From Oceanisphaera psychrotolerans (GTDB taxonomy: Bacteria; Pseudomonadota; Gammaproteobacteria; Enterobacterales; Aeromonadaceae), in assembly GCF_001870485.1 (NCBI RefSeq), contig NZ_MDKE01000002.1, positions 1 to 64,000 on the forward strand: DNA of 64,000 bases, read 5' to 3'. Made by a program: the position numbers and the translations under genes. Below the pieces are notes generated by a model, which did no database searches, had not been told where the DNA came from, and saw nothing but the letters and a program-made list of their open reading frames with translations. Of the stretch, positions 35,520 to 43,935 are shown one piece after another. Position 1 is the stretch's first letter. Every line of letters starts with the position of its first letter.

Positions 35520-37196
35520 ATGATGAAAGAAAATGGTTTTATTGATGTCCAACTGGAAGATTTTGTGCAGGGTACAGATAGACCTTGTTTTATACTGAAT
35601 GAGAAGGGTGCCCTTGTTTATAGTAATGTGCTTACTGAACTTTTGTTAAAAAACCATCTTTTATCGGTGGATTATTTACATGGCATGATTCCCGCTGACG
35701 GTGAGGTAATAAGTACTATAAGAGTTGGCGAAAGCTATGATGCCCTGGTAAGAAAGATAATCATTTCCGGAACCACACTGTTTCATGTTGTTCTTCATAA
35801 CCTGCTTGAAAGCAGAGGTGTGTTGAATATAGATGATAATATGGAGTCTGTTATAAACTCTCTGCAGGAAGGGGTTTATATTACCGATGGTGAGGGGTTT
35901 ACCAAAAAAATCAATAACGCCTATACAGAGTTGACAGGGTTAAGTAGACAGGATCTGGAAGGAAAGCATGTGGCTGAATTGCTGTCTTTTGGTGTTTTCG
36001 ACAGCTCAATGACAGTTAGGGTAATGAAATCCAGAACAAGATTTTCCAATATGCAGAAAATAAACAATAACAAGATATGCTTGGTTACTGGTGTGCCGGT
36101 TTTTGATGAGAACAATAATTTGATAGCGGTAATCAACTCTGCCTATGATCTTACCGAAATGAACAGGCTGCAAGAAGATGTCAAGAAAAGTGAAATTTCA
36201 TTAAAGAGAAAAGATATAGAAATAGATCGATTAAGAGCAAGGGTTGGTCAATCGCACTCCAGCTCTACACGAAGCGCTATCATGAAGAGTGTTTACAAAA
36301 TCTCCGAGAAGCTTGCAGACTCTGATGTTTCCGTTCTTTTGCTTGGCTCTACCGGAACGGGCAAAAGTACCATGGCATACAGTATTCATAAAAATAGCCA
36401 GCGAGCGAAAGAAGCCTTTATAGAGGTCAACTGCGGGGCCGTACCTGAAAGTTTGTTTGAGTCAGAGCTTTTTGGTTATGTCAAAGGAGCCTTTACCGGA
36501 GCATCCGACAGAGGCAAGGTGGGACTGATTGAGTCGGCGGACAAAGGCACTCTTTTTTTGGATGAAATAGGGGATATGCCGATTCACCTACAGGTGAAAT
36601 TGCTTACCTTTTTGCAAACAGGAAAAATAAGACGCCTTGGAGAAACTAATGATAGAAAGATCAATGTTCGCATTATCTCGGCAACAAACAAGGATCCAGT
36701 AAAGCTTATTGAGGCCGGCATGTTGCGAGAGGATCTTTTTTACCGGTTATCGTTGGTGTCCCTGACTCTGCCCGACCTGAAAGAAAGGAAAGAGGATGTC
36801 TTTTTTTTGGCAAAGGATATTCTGGGTGCTGTTAATGAAAGGTATGGGAAGGCGGTGGAAATGTCGAAAGAGGTTTTTCTCTTTCTGGAATCTTATGACT
36901 GGCCGGGTAACCTGCGTGAGCTTGAGCATGTGATTGAGCAAATGGTTGTACTGCTGGATGGCTCAGTGATTGGGGTAGACAGCCTGCCTGATAAGATCTT
37001 CTCGCCGTCGGTGTTAAAACCCACTGAAATACCAATTGAACTCAATCTGACGCTGCAGGACTATATGGATATTCATGAAAAGGAGTTTCTTTCCATGGCA
37101 ATAAAAAGTGAGCAGGACACAGGAAAACTCTCATCGAAACTTGGTATTCACAGAACAACGCTGGCCCGAAAATTAAAATATCATGGAATAAAATGA
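35520..37196 (+). CDS. Sigma-54 dependent transcriptional activator with PAS domain
   Basis: A 558-aa enhancer-binding protein. Residues about 1-105 form an unassigned sensor region and about 106-220 a PAS domain (INSLQEGVYITDGEGFTKKINNAYTELTGLSRQDLEGK). The AAA+ domain follows: Walker A GSTGTGKS, the sigma-54 contact loop GAFTGA, Walker B TLFLDEIGDM, and REDLFYRL. A Fis-type helix-turn-helix ends the protein (GKLSSKLGIHRTTLARKLKYHGIK). No receiver domain, so a small ligand probably acts on the N-terminus. It diverges from the alcohol dehydrogenase with its sigma-54 promoter. Of three starts (GTG 35511, ATG 35520, ATG 35523), 35520 best suits GGGGA. AT-rich. Confidence 0.88.
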   Translation: MMKENGFIDVQLEDFVQGTDRPCFILNEKGALVYSNVLTELLLKNHLLSVDYLHGMIPADGEVISTIRVGESYDALVRKIIISGTTLFHVVLHNLLESRGVLNIDDNMESVINSLQEGVYITDGEGFTKKINNAYTELTGLSRQDLEGKHVAELLSFGVFDSSMTVRVMKSRTRFSNMQKINNNKICLVTGVPVFDENNNLIAVINSAYDLTEMNRLQEDVKKSEISLKRKDIEIDRLRARVGQSHSSSTRSAIMKSVYKISEKLADSDVSVLLLGSTGTGKSTMAYSIHKNSQRAKEAFIEVNCGAVPESLFESELFGYVKGAFTGASDRGKVGLIESADKGTLFLDEIGDMPIHLQVKLLTFLQTGKIRRLGETNDRKINVRIISATNKDPVKLIEAGMLREDLFYRLSLVSLTLPDLKERKEDVFFLAKDILGAVNERYGKAVEMSKEVFLFLESYDWPGNLRELEHVIEQMVVLLDGSVIGVDSLPDKIFSPSVLKPTEIPIELNLTLQDYMDIHEKEFLSMAIKSEQDTGKLSSKLGIHRTTLARKLKYHGIK

Positions 37197-37302
37197 TTGG
37201 GTCAGGGTATTCGGCAAGATGATATGGAGGCGGGATGCTTGAAACGGCTGACCCTGTGAGTCGGGGCGGTTCATGCCGGTTTATTGTTGACGCCCCCTGT
37301 CT

Positions 37303-37308
37303 TACAAT
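37303..37308 (+). promoter_or_regulatory. -10 element of the intact recQ
   Basis: TACAAT, with TTTATT 17 bp upstream, conserved in the left recQ copy as TTTATG...TACAAT (30775-30780). The DNA around it is homologous to but clearly diverged from the left copy. Confidence 0.45.
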
Positions 37309-37337
37309 GCTCGTTCATTTTTGCCTGGCCGACCGCG

Positions 37338-39164
37338 ATGAATCCCGACACCGAAGACACCGCTTCCGTTCCCATTCCCGATACCCCGTTGGCGGTGTTG
37401 CAGCAGGTGTTCGGCTACCAGAGCTTTCGTGATGGTCAGCAGGAGATCATCGACACCGTGATTGCCGGACGCGATGCGCTGGTGATCAAGCCTACCGGTG
37501 GCGGCAAGTCCATCTGTTACCAGATCCCCGCCCTGCTGCGGCCCGGCCTGACCATAGTGGTGTCGCCGCTGATTTCGCTGATGAAGGATCAGGTCGATAC
37601 CCTGGTCGCCAACGGGGTCGCGGCGGTCTATATCAACAGTTCCCTCAGCCGGGAAGAGATGCTGCGCCACTTCGCGGCCATGCGCCGGGGCGAAATCAAG
37701 CTGGTCTACGTGTCGCCGGAGCGGCTGCTGCAACACGAATTCATGGAACGGCTCGGCGAGCTGGAACTGGGGCTGTTCGCCATCGACGAGGCTCACTGCA
37801 TCTCCCAGTGGGGTCACGATTTCAGGCCCGAATACGCCGCCCTGGGCCGGCTCAAGCAATGGTTTCCCCATATTCCGGTGATGGCGCTGACCGCTACCGC
37901 CGACGAGGCTACCCGTCAGGACATGCTGAGCCGGCTGAGTCTGACCGATCCGCTGATCCATATCGCCAGCTTCGACCGGCCCAATATTCGCTATACCCTG
38001 GTGGAAAAGTTCAAGGGCATCGATCAGCTGTTGCGTTACGTGGCCGAGCAGCCGGGGCTGTGCGGCATCGTCTATTGTTCCAGTCGGAAGCGGGTGGAGG
38101 AGGTGGCCGAGCGCTTGCTGGCCCGGGGTCACAAGGCGGCCAGCTATCACGCCGGCCTGCCACTGGAACTGCGTCAGTCGGTGCAGGAACGGTTTATTCG
38201 TGACGATCTGGACATCGTGGTGGCCACCGTGGCCTTCGGCATGGGTATCGACAAGCCCAATGTGCGCTACGTGGTGCACTACGACATTCCCAAGAATATC
38301 GAGTCCTATTATCAGGAAACCGGTCGCGGCGGTCGTGACGGTCTGCCGGCGGAGGCGCTGCTGCTCTACGACCCGGGCGATGTGGGCCGGGTGCGGCGGT
38401 TGCTGGAAAACAGTGACAACGAACAGCAGGTGCAGGTGGAACTGTACAAGCTCAACGTGATGGCGGCCTTTGCCGAATCGCTCACCTGCCGGCGTCAGGT
38501 GCTGCTCAACTATTTTGGCGAATACCAGCGCGAGCCCTGTGGCAACTGCGATATCTGTCTGGATCCGCCCAAGCGTTACGACGGCACCGAAGATGCGCAG
38601 AAGGCGCTGTCCTGTGTCTACCGGGTCGGGCAGCATTTCGGCGTCATCTATGTGGTGGAGGTATTGCGTGGCGCCGCCACCCAGCGTATTCGCGAACACG
38701 GCCACGACAAGCTCACTACCTATGGTATCGGCAAGGACAAGAGCCAGGAGCACTGGGTCAGTGTCATTCGTCAGTTGATTCACTCGGGGCTGCTGACCCA
38801 GAACATCACCCGCAACATGGTGTTGCAGCTGACCGAGGCGGCCCGGCCGGTGCTGCGCGGAGAGGCCCGGTTACAGCTGGCAGAGCCCCGGCTGGTGAGG
38901 GTAAAGCAGAAAGACAAGGGCGAAGCGGTGCTGAGCCGGGCCGAAGATCGGGCACTGTTCAAGGAGTTGCGGCAACTGCGCAAGCAGCTGGCCGAGGAGG
39001 CGGATGTGCCACCCTATGTGGTGTTCAGCGATGCGACCCTGACCGAACTGGCCCGTTACCGGCCCAGAACCGAGTCGGAATTGCTGGGGATCAACGGGGT
39101 GGGTATGCGCAAGCTGGAGCGTTATGGCGCGGCCTTTCTCGCGCTGTTGCGCGGGCCGAACTAG
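37338..39164 (+). CDS. recQ: ATP-dependent DNA helicase RecQ
   Basis: A 608-aa 3'-5' helicase (E. coli 609 aa) in RecF-pathway recombination and repair. Motifs: [14 protein letters not shown] (motif 0), Walker A TGGGKS, DEAH box in FAIDEAHCISQWGHDF, ATADEATR, the GRGGRDG arginine-finger region, the zinc site CRRQVLLNYFGE...CGNCDIC, and an HRDC domain at the end (LFKELRQLRKQLAEEADVPPYVVFSDATLTELA). The gene is complete, but its promoter and first nine codons come from a different lineage than those of the left partial copy. So the island restored a whole recQ when it inserted. Confidence 0.96.
   Translation: MNPDTEDTASVPIPDTPLAVLQQVFGYQSFRDGQQEIIDTVIAGRDALVIKPTGGGKSICYQIPALLRPGLTIVVSPLISLMKDQVDTLVANGVAAVYINSSLSREEMLRHFAAMRRGEIKLVYVSPERLLQHEFMERLGELELGLFAIDEAHCISQWGHDFRPEYAALGRLKQWFPHIPVMALTATADEATRQDMLSRLSLTDPLIHIASFDRPNIRYTLVEKFKGIDQLLRYVAEQPGLCGIVYCSSRKRVEEVAERLLARGHKAASYHAGLPLELRQSVQERFIRDDLDIVVATVAFGMGIDKPNVRYVVHYDIPKNIESYYQETGRGGRDGLPAEALLLYDPGDVGRVRRLLENSDNEQQVQVELYKLNVMAAFAESLTCRRQVLLNYFGEYQREPCGNCDICLDPPKRYDGTEDAQKALSCVYRVGQHFGVIYVVEVLRGAATQRIREHGHDKLTTYGIGKDKSQEHWVSVIRQLIHSGLLTQNITRNMVLQLTEAARPVLRGEARLQLAEPRLVRVKQKDKGEAVLSRAEDRALFKELRQLRKQLAEEADVPPYVVFSDATLTELARYRPRTESELLGINGVGMRKLERYGAAFLALLRGPN
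37365..37524 (+). repeat. 160-bp direct repeat, right copy (recQ 5' coding)
   Basis: Partner of 30837-30996 (159/160 identical); repeat period 6528 bases. Confidence 0.95.
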
Positions 39165-39204
39165 GGTGTGCCGGAACACACCCCTGGGTCCGCCGAGGCG
39201 GACC
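39164..39204. terminator. Twin hairpins between recQ and cytochrome c gene
   Basis: GGGTGTG / CACACCC (39164-39170, 39177-39183) and GGTCCGC / GCGGACC (39187-39193, 39198-39204) stand side by side between the convergent genes. No strong T-tract; likely bidirectional termination. Confidence 0.55.
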
Positions 39205-39212
39205 GGACACCC

Positions 39213-39512
39213 TTACAGGCCTGAGTAGTAGGCGGCGAGATCTTCGATGTCCTGATCGGACAGCGGTTTGGCCATGGGCGCCATGATGGGGTTCTGGCGT
39301 TCACCGTCGCGGAAATGTTTCAGCTGGGCAACCAGGTAGGCTTCTTTCTGACCGGCCAGGTTGGGGTAGATGTCCATGGCGGAAATACCTTCGGCACCGT
39401 GACAGGCGGCACAAACGGCAGACTTGGCCTTGCCGGCTTCGGCGTCACCGGCGGCAAGGGCAGGGGCGCTGAGCAGGGCCAGAGCGGCGGCGGCTGTCAT
39501 CAATTTTTTCAT
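39213..39512 (-). CDS. Periplasmic cytochrome c (c553/c5-like)
   Basis: 99 aa with a signal peptide (residues 1-20, cleaved after ALA-A). One heme site CAACH at residues 34-38, and an axial methionine in the [11 protein letters not shown] stretch near residue 80. The size and the final [11 protein letters not shown] are those of class I cytochrome c553/c5 proteins that shuttle electrons to terminal oxidases. Single gene, convergent with recQ. Confidence 0.9.
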   Translation of the reverse strand: MKKLMTAAAALALLSAPALAAGDAEAGKAKSAVCAACHGAEGISAMDIYPNLAGQKEAYLVAQLKHFRDGERQNPIMAPMAKPLSDQDIEDLAAYYSGL

Positions 39513-39719
39513 GATCGAACTCCGTTATTGTTAGAAAGATACATTGCTTCCGATATTCGTTGAATAGCGCTTGCTGACCACAGGACCGGACGGGCAACGA
39601 CTATTTGCGGTCGGCTCCTGTAGCCCAGTGTTCAGGAATCGCTATTTATTTAGCCAAAGCAGTATAAAGTAAGCCATGGTCAAAAAGAAAATGCGGTCGA
39701 CGGCGACAGGATGGAATAT

Positions 39720-41153
39720 ATGATGTTAGACAATTTGTATGCAAGGTTTGACTGGGCCGGTGCCCGGGTCGAACCGACACCGCTGTCTTCACCCCGGCTG
39801 CTGTTATTGAATCGGGACCTGGCCGATGAGCTGGGTATGGATCTGTCCGAACCGCAATGGCGCGAGCTGACCAGCGGCAACCGGCTGCTGCCGGAGATGA
39901 CTCCTTTTGCCCAGGTGTATGCCGGCCATCAGTTCGGCGGTTTCAGCCCGCAGCTGGGAGATGGCCGGGCCTTGTTGCTGGGCGAGGTGGTGGCCCCCGA
40001 TGGCCGGCGCTGGGATCTCCATCTCAAGGGGGCCGGCAAGACGCCGTACTCCCGCTTCGGTGACGGCCGGGCGGTGCTGCGTTCTTCGCTGCGCGAATAT
40101 CTGGCCTCCGAGGCCATGCATCATCTGGGCATTGCCACCACCCGGGCCCTGAGCCTGGTGGGCAGCGAAGAACCGGTGTACCGGGAGCAGAGGGAACCGG
40201 GGGCCGCCGTGCTGCGTGCCGCGCCCAGTCATCTGCGTTTCGGTCATTTCGAGTATTTCTATTACAGCGGCCAGCCGGAACGGATCCCCGTTTTGCTCGA
40301 CTACCTGATCGACACTCAGTGGCCCGATCTCACCAAGGATCAAGCCGGTTATACCGCCCTGTTCGAGCGGGTGGTGGAAAAGACGGCGACCCTGATCGCC
40401 CGCTGGCAACTGGTGGGTTTCTGCCACGGGGTGATGAACACCGACAACATGTCGATGCTGGGCCTGACTCTGGACTACGGCCCCTACGGCTTTCTCGACG
40501 CCTACGATCCTGACCATATCTGCAATCACTCGGATCACGGTGGCCGCTATGCCTACGATCAGCAACCGGCGGTCGGCAACTGGAACCTGCAGCGGCTGGC
40601 CCAGGCCCTGTCCGGGGTGATCGAGCTGGAGGCACTGCAGCAGGCGCTGGGCAAATACGAGTATCAGTTGCTGTCGACCTACTCCGAAGGCATGCGCCAG
40701 AAGCTGGGGCTGACGGCCTGGCAGGACGAGGATCCGGCACTGTTCCGGGACATGTTTACCCTGATGGCGGCGCAGAAGGTGGATTACAGCTGCTGGTTCC
40801 GCCGCCTGGCACAGCTTGAATCGTCCGGGCCGGTGCCCGACAGCCTGCTGGGCTTGCTGACCGAGCCCGAAGCCGGCCGCGACTGGTTTGGTCGTTATCA
40901 GGCCCGACTGGCGCGAGAAAGCCGAACGCAGGCTGAAAAAGCCGCCGGTATGAATGCGGTCAATCCCAAATACATACTGCGCAACCACCTGGCTCAGCAG
41001 GCCATCGAGCGGGCGGAGCAGGGCGACATGAGCGAGGCCGATCGGCTGCTGCTGTTGCTGGCCCGGCCCTTCGACGAGCAGCCCGAGCTGGACCATTACG
41101 CCATGCCGGCACCGGCCTGGGCCGAATCACTCTGTATTTCCTGTAGCTCCTGA
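39720..41153 (+). CDS. selO: Protein adenylyltransferase SelO (YdiU)
   Basis: SelO is a pseudokinase-fold enzyme that AMPylates proteins in redox homeostasis. 477 aa (E. coli YdiU 478). Conserved blocks: FAQVYAGHQFGGFSPQLGDGRALLLGE, LKGAGKTPYSRFGDGRAVLRSSLREYL, GFCHGVMNTDNMSMLGLTLDYGPYGFLDAYDP (catalytic Asp and metal site) and NPKYILRNHLAQQAIE. The C-terminus ends CISCSS, the redox CxxC-like tail where many organisms have selenocysteine. ATG at 39720 is chosen for its AGG 9 bases upstream; 39711 and 39723 are alternatives. Confidence 0.95.
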   Translation: MMLDNLYARFDWAGARVEPTPLSSPRLLLLNRDLADELGMDLSEPQWRELTSGNRLLPEMTPFAQVYAGHQFGGFSPQLGDGRALLLGEVVAPDGRRWDLHLKGAGKTPYSRFGDGRAVLRSSLREYLASEAMHHLGIATTRALSLVGSEEPVYREQREPGAAVLRAAPSHLRFGHFEYFYYSGQPERIPVLLDYLIDTQWPDLTKDQAGYTALFERVVEKTATLIARWQLVGFCHGVMNTDNMSMLGLTLDYGPYGFLDAYDPDHICNHSDHGGRYAYDQQPAVGNWNLQRLAQALSGVIELEALQQALGKYEYQLLSTYSEGMRQKLGLTAWQDEDPALFRDMFTLMAAQKVDYSCWFRRLAQLESSGPVPDSLLGLLTEPEAGRDWFGRYQARLARESRTQAEKAAGMNAVNPKYILRNHLAQQAIERAEQGDMSEADRLLLLLARPFDEQPELDHYAMPAPAWAESLCISCSS

Positions 41154-41412
41154 TGATGACCAAGACACTCGACACCGATACACCATTGACCATAGAAACC
41201 TTTCCCGCCTGGGCCGAAGCCTGGTGCGAGAGCTGGATCTGGAACTGATTGAGCGGGAAGAGGGGGCCGACTACCACCAGTGGCTGGTTGGCTTCGAAGA
41301 GAGCCGGCTGTTGCTGTGTTTTCAGCATTATGCGGACTGCGCCTGGTTGCAGCCGCTGAGCGAGCAGGATCAGGATGTGGCCGACTGGCTGACCGGACAG
41401 TGGAACGGCTGA
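41153..41412 (+). pseudogene. DUF3630 family protein, frameshifted
   Basis: The start ATG overlaps the selO stop (TGATG). The first frame reads MMTKTLDTDTPLTIETFPAWAEA and stops at once after GAAGCC-TGG (41216-41224). In the next frame the protein continues VRELDLELIEREEGADYHQWLVGFEESRLLLCFQHYADCAWLQPLS to 41412. Adding one C (GAAGCCCTG) gives an 86-aa protein of the small DUF3630 family, common beside selO-like genes in Vibrio and Aeromonas relatives. Function unknown. The broken context equals that in cyaA. Confidence 0.7.
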
Positions 41413-41515
41413 TCAGACCCTGAACCTCGGATATCCCCGTTGCCGCTATCACCGTGAAACATCAGATTGGTATGACCATCTGACCCTGTCTCTATAATCA
41501 AAGGAAGCTCCCCGC

Positions 41516-42415
41516 ATGGCACCCAAGGATTTGTTATTGGCACTGGTGGTGATTGGTGTCTGGGGCATGAATTTCGTGGTGATCCTGGTGGGACTGGACG
41601 GCGTGCCGCCCATGCTGCTGGGAGCACTGCGCTTTACCCTGGTGGCGTTTCCCGCCGTTTTGCTGATCAGGCGGCCGCAGGTGCCCTGGCGTTGGTTAAT
41701 TGCCTACGGCGGCACCATTTCGCTGGGCCAGTTTGCCTTTCTGTTTTACGCCATGGCTAACGGCATGCCGGCAGGGCTGGCCTCGCTGGTGCTGCAGTCC
41801 CAGGCCTTTTTCAGCCTGCTGTTCGCCGCCGTGCTGCTGGGGGAAAGAATTAAGCCGGTCAATCTGGCCGGCTTGCTGGTGGCGGCGGCCGGACTGGCGG
41901 TGATCGGCCGAGGCGGAGATGGCACCATGACCATGCTGGGGCTGGGATTGACCCTGGCGGCGTCGGCCATGTGGGCGCTGGGCAATATCGTGACCAAGAA
42001 GATAGGTCGGGTCGATCTTATCGGTCTTATCGTCTGGGGTAATCTGGTGCCGCCGCTGCCGTTTCTCGGTTTGTCGCTCTGGCTGGAAGGGCCGCAGCAG
42101 ATAGGCGAGGCCTTGCGCCATATCGGCAGCCATACCCTGCTGGCGCTGGGGTATCTGGCTTTTGTGGCCACCTTGCTGGGCTACGGGCTCTGGAGTCGCC
42201 TGTTGCAGCGTTATCCCACCGGCATGGTCGCGCCATTTTCGTTGCTGGTGCCGGTGGTGGGTCTTAGCTCGGCCGCCCTGTTGCTGAATGAGCGACTCAC
42301 CTCGGTCCAGTGGGTCGGTGCCCTGCTGGTGATGCTGGGCCTGGGGCTGAATGTGTTTGGCGTGCGCCTCTGGAAATTACTTTCATGTAAAGACAAAGGC
42401 TCGATACAAGGGTAA
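41516..42415 (+). CDS. EamA/DMT family transporter
   Basis: A 299-aa inner-membrane protein with ten predicted helices in two EamA repeats (MAPKDLLLALVVIGVWGMNFVVI at the start; GNIVTKKIGRVDLIGLIVWGN opening the second repeat). It resembles the YdcZ/EamA amino-acid/metabolite exporter group; substrate not predictable. Start has AAGGAAGC upstream. Confidence 0.88.
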   Translation: MAPKDLLLALVVIGVWGMNFVVILVGLDGVPPMLLGALRFTLVAFPAVLLIRRPQVPWRWLIAYGGTISLGQFAFLFYAMANGMPAGLASLVLQSQAFFSLLFAAVLLGERIKPVNLAGLLVAAAGLAVIGRGGDGTMTMLGLGLTLAASAMWALGNIVTKKIGRVDLIGLIVWGNLVPPLPFLGLSLWLEGPQQIGEALRHIGSHTLLALGYLAFVATLLGYGLWSRLLQRYPTGMVAPFSLLVPVVGLSSAALLLNERLTSVQWVGALLVMLGLGLNVFGVRLWKLLSCKDKGSIQG

Positions 42416-42458
42416 GATGGCGCCGCACACATTCCGGGTTTGATTAAAAAGAAAGCAG

Positions 42459-42486
42459 TTGTCAATGTCGCGCGGCTGGCTATACT
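42459..42486 (+). promoter_or_regulatory. Promoter of yhhQ
   Basis: TTGTCA (42459-42464), 16-bp spacer, TATACT (42481-42486). The start of transcription would be near 42492, ten bases before the preQ1 riboswitch. Confidence 0.65.
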
Positions 42487-42502
42487 GGGCGCCGTTTCCG
42501 GG

Positions 42503-42533
42503 ATGGGTTCCCTGACCCCATTAATCAAAAAGG
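42503..42533 (+). promoter_or_regulatory. PreQ1-I riboswitch controlling yhhQ translation
   Basis: The RNA folds as an H-type pseudoknot: P1 AUGGG / CCCAU (42503-42507, 42517-42521), loop UUC then CCU (42511-42513) pairing with AGG (42531-42533) at the end of an A-rich tail UAAUCAAAA. The layout parallels the known Thermoanaerobacter preQ1-I aptamer. The AGG strand of P2 is also the Shine-Dalgarno of yhhQ, 6 bases before its ATG, so preQ1 binding would hide the ribosome site. Confidence 0.85.
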
Positions 42534-42539
42534 TGAAAA

Positions 42540-43202
42540 ATGGTTATTTCTCCCGCCCAATATCGCACTGCCCTGCTCCGGCTGTCGCTGCTCCATATTG
42601 TCATCATTGCCGCCAGTAACTATCTGGTGCAGCTGCCCTTTACCCTGTTTGGCCTGCACACCACCTGGGGGGCAATCAGTTTTCCCTTCATTTATCTGGC
42701 CACGGATCTGACGGTACGTATCTTCGGTGCCGAGATGGCCCGGCGTATTATTTTTTACGTGATGCTGCCGGCGCTGGCCACGTCCTATGTACTGTCGGTG
42801 CTGTTTTTCGAGGCGCAATATCAGGGGCTGGAGTCGCTGTCGGAGTTCAACCTGTTCGTGGCCCGTATCGCCCTGGCCAGCTTCATGGCCTATGTGCTGG
42901 GGCAGATCATGGATGTGTCGGTGTTTAACCGGTTGCGGCAGATCAGGGCCTGGTGGGTAGCGCCGGTCTGCTCGACTATTTTCGGTAATCTGGTCGATAC
43001 CCTGGTGTTCTTCAGCCTGGCCTTCTATCGTTCGCCGGACCCGTTCATGGCACAACACTGGGTCGAAATTGCCTGGGTGGATTACGGCGTCAAACTGGTG
43101 TTCAGCTTGGGCCTGTTTGTGCCCGCCTACGGCTTGCTGCTCAAATATCTGAGCCGCAAGGTGGTCGGCGAAGCAGGGGTGGAAGTCAGAGCCAGCTGCT
43201 AA
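42540..43202 (+). CDS. yhhQ: Queuosine precursor (preQ0/preQ1) transporter YhhQ
   Basis: A 220-aa, six-helix inner-membrane protein of the ECF-like vitamin uptake COG1738 family (E. coli YhhQ 221 aa). Diagnostic stretches: FTLFGLHTTWGAISFPFIYLATDLTVRIFGAEMARRII, and STIFGNLVDTLVFFSLAFY with the conserved Asn and Asp. YhhQ imports 7-cyano/7-aminomethyl-7-deazaguanine for tRNA queuosine. The preQ1-I riboswitch directly upstream independently supports the function. Confidence 0.95.
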   Translation: MVISPAQYRTALLRLSLLHIVIIAASNYLVQLPFTLFGLHTTWGAISFPFIYLATDLTVRIFGAEMARRIIFYVMLPALATSYVLSVLFFEAQYQGLESLSEFNLFVARIALASFMAYVLGQIMDVSVFNRLRQIRAWWVAPVCSTIFGNLVDTLVFFSLAFYRSPDPFMAQHWVEIAWVDYGVKLVFSLGLFVPAYGLLLKYLSRKVVGEAGVEVRASC

Positions 43203-43798
43203 AGTCGGGTCAGCGCGTCCATATCGAGGGCTTCGGCATAGGCGTTGAGGTCTTCTTCCGTGATCCCGCGACCACTGAGCTGGAGCAGGATGCGGTTGGC
43301 AATCAGCATCTGCAGTTCCCGGCTGTTACCCTCTTCTTTCACCATGGCGGTTTGCCCCTTGATGCGTTTCATTCTGTAGCCGCCCATGGCAGCCATGCTG
43401 GGATTGGTAAAGAGTACCGCCATGGTCTGCAGCAGGGGAGAATCCTTGGTGATGGATATGTCCAGGCTGGCCCCCTCTTTGTGGTAGCGGCGGGAGGCGT
43501 TGATACCGCCGCCAAAAAAAGCCGCCGATCCGGCCTGGGTGTCGACGTTTTCGGCCTGCCAGCCGGCGAGCGGTTCCGGGAACAGGGTACCGAGCTCACC
43601 GGCCTGGAGCTGGCGAAGCAAAGTGGCGACATAGTCGAATTGTGCCGCCGCCTGGGATAACTCACCGGCCTCATAGGCCCGGTTACCTTCGGTGATCGCC
43701 TGCCTGATGTCGGTATTGGTTTCGGCATCGTCGGCGAACAGTGCACCGGGCAGCAAGAGTCCCGCCCATAACCCTACCCATAAACATGGCTTGCTCAT
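43199..43798 (-). CDS. Secreted/periplasmic protein of unknown function
   Basis: 199 aa with a signal peptide (MSKPCLWVGLWAGLLLPGALFA, cleavage near residue 22). The mature protein begins with a TPR-like helical pair (IRQAITEGNRAYEAGELSQAAAQFDYVATLLRQL) and continues with a domain resembling periplasmic proteins that bind or scavenge (AAFFGGGINASRRYHKEGASLDISITKDSPLL). I do not recognise the family. ATG at 43798 has CGGAGGAAA upstream. Its stop overlaps the yhhQ stop (convergent). A Fur box lies about 117 bases upstream, though that box belongs to ryhB on the other strand and may serve both. Confidence 0.7.
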   Translation of the reverse strand: MSKPCLWVGLWAGLLLPGALFADDAETNTDIRQAITEGNRAYEAGELSQAAAQFDYVATLLRQLQAGELGTLFPEPLAGWQAENVDTQAGSAAFFGGGINASRRYHKEGASLDISITKDSPLLQTMAVLFTNPSMAAMGGYRMKRIKGQTAMVKEEGNSRELQMLIANRILLQLSGRGITEEDLNAYAEALDMDALTRL

Positions 43799-43900
43799 CG
43801 GCTTTCCTCCGGTTGCGATATTACTCATTGTAGTCAAGCTGGCAGCGGGGGAAGTCGGGGTGGGCATTAAAGAAAAGCGGAATAAAATGAAGAAATTTGT

Positions 43901-43933
43901 TTGCAATTATAAATGATAACGATTATCGTTAAC
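43901..43933 (+). promoter_or_regulatory. RyhB promoter with Fur box
   Basis: TTGCAA (43901-43906), 17-bp spacer, TATCGT (43924-43929). Overlapping Fur box GATAACGATTATCGTTAAC (43915-43933), 15 of 19 consensus positions. Iron-loaded Fur would block the -10. Confidence 0.85.
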
Positions 43934-43935
43934 TT

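Larger units (their letters stand above)
30997..37364. mobile_element. Inserted AT-rich island within recQ
   Basis: Everything between the two recQ repeat copies has no place in recQ, is AT-richer (strongly so from about 32.6 to 37.2 kb), and holds catabolic and regulatory genes, an IS remnant and gene fragments. No integrase, tRNA or plasmid replication gene is present. The order host recQ promoter + block + foreign DNA + foreign recQ promoter + block + rest of recQ is the product expected of a single crossover between the chromosome and a circular molecule carrying a recQ 5' fragment. This is inference from layout. Confidence 0.65.
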
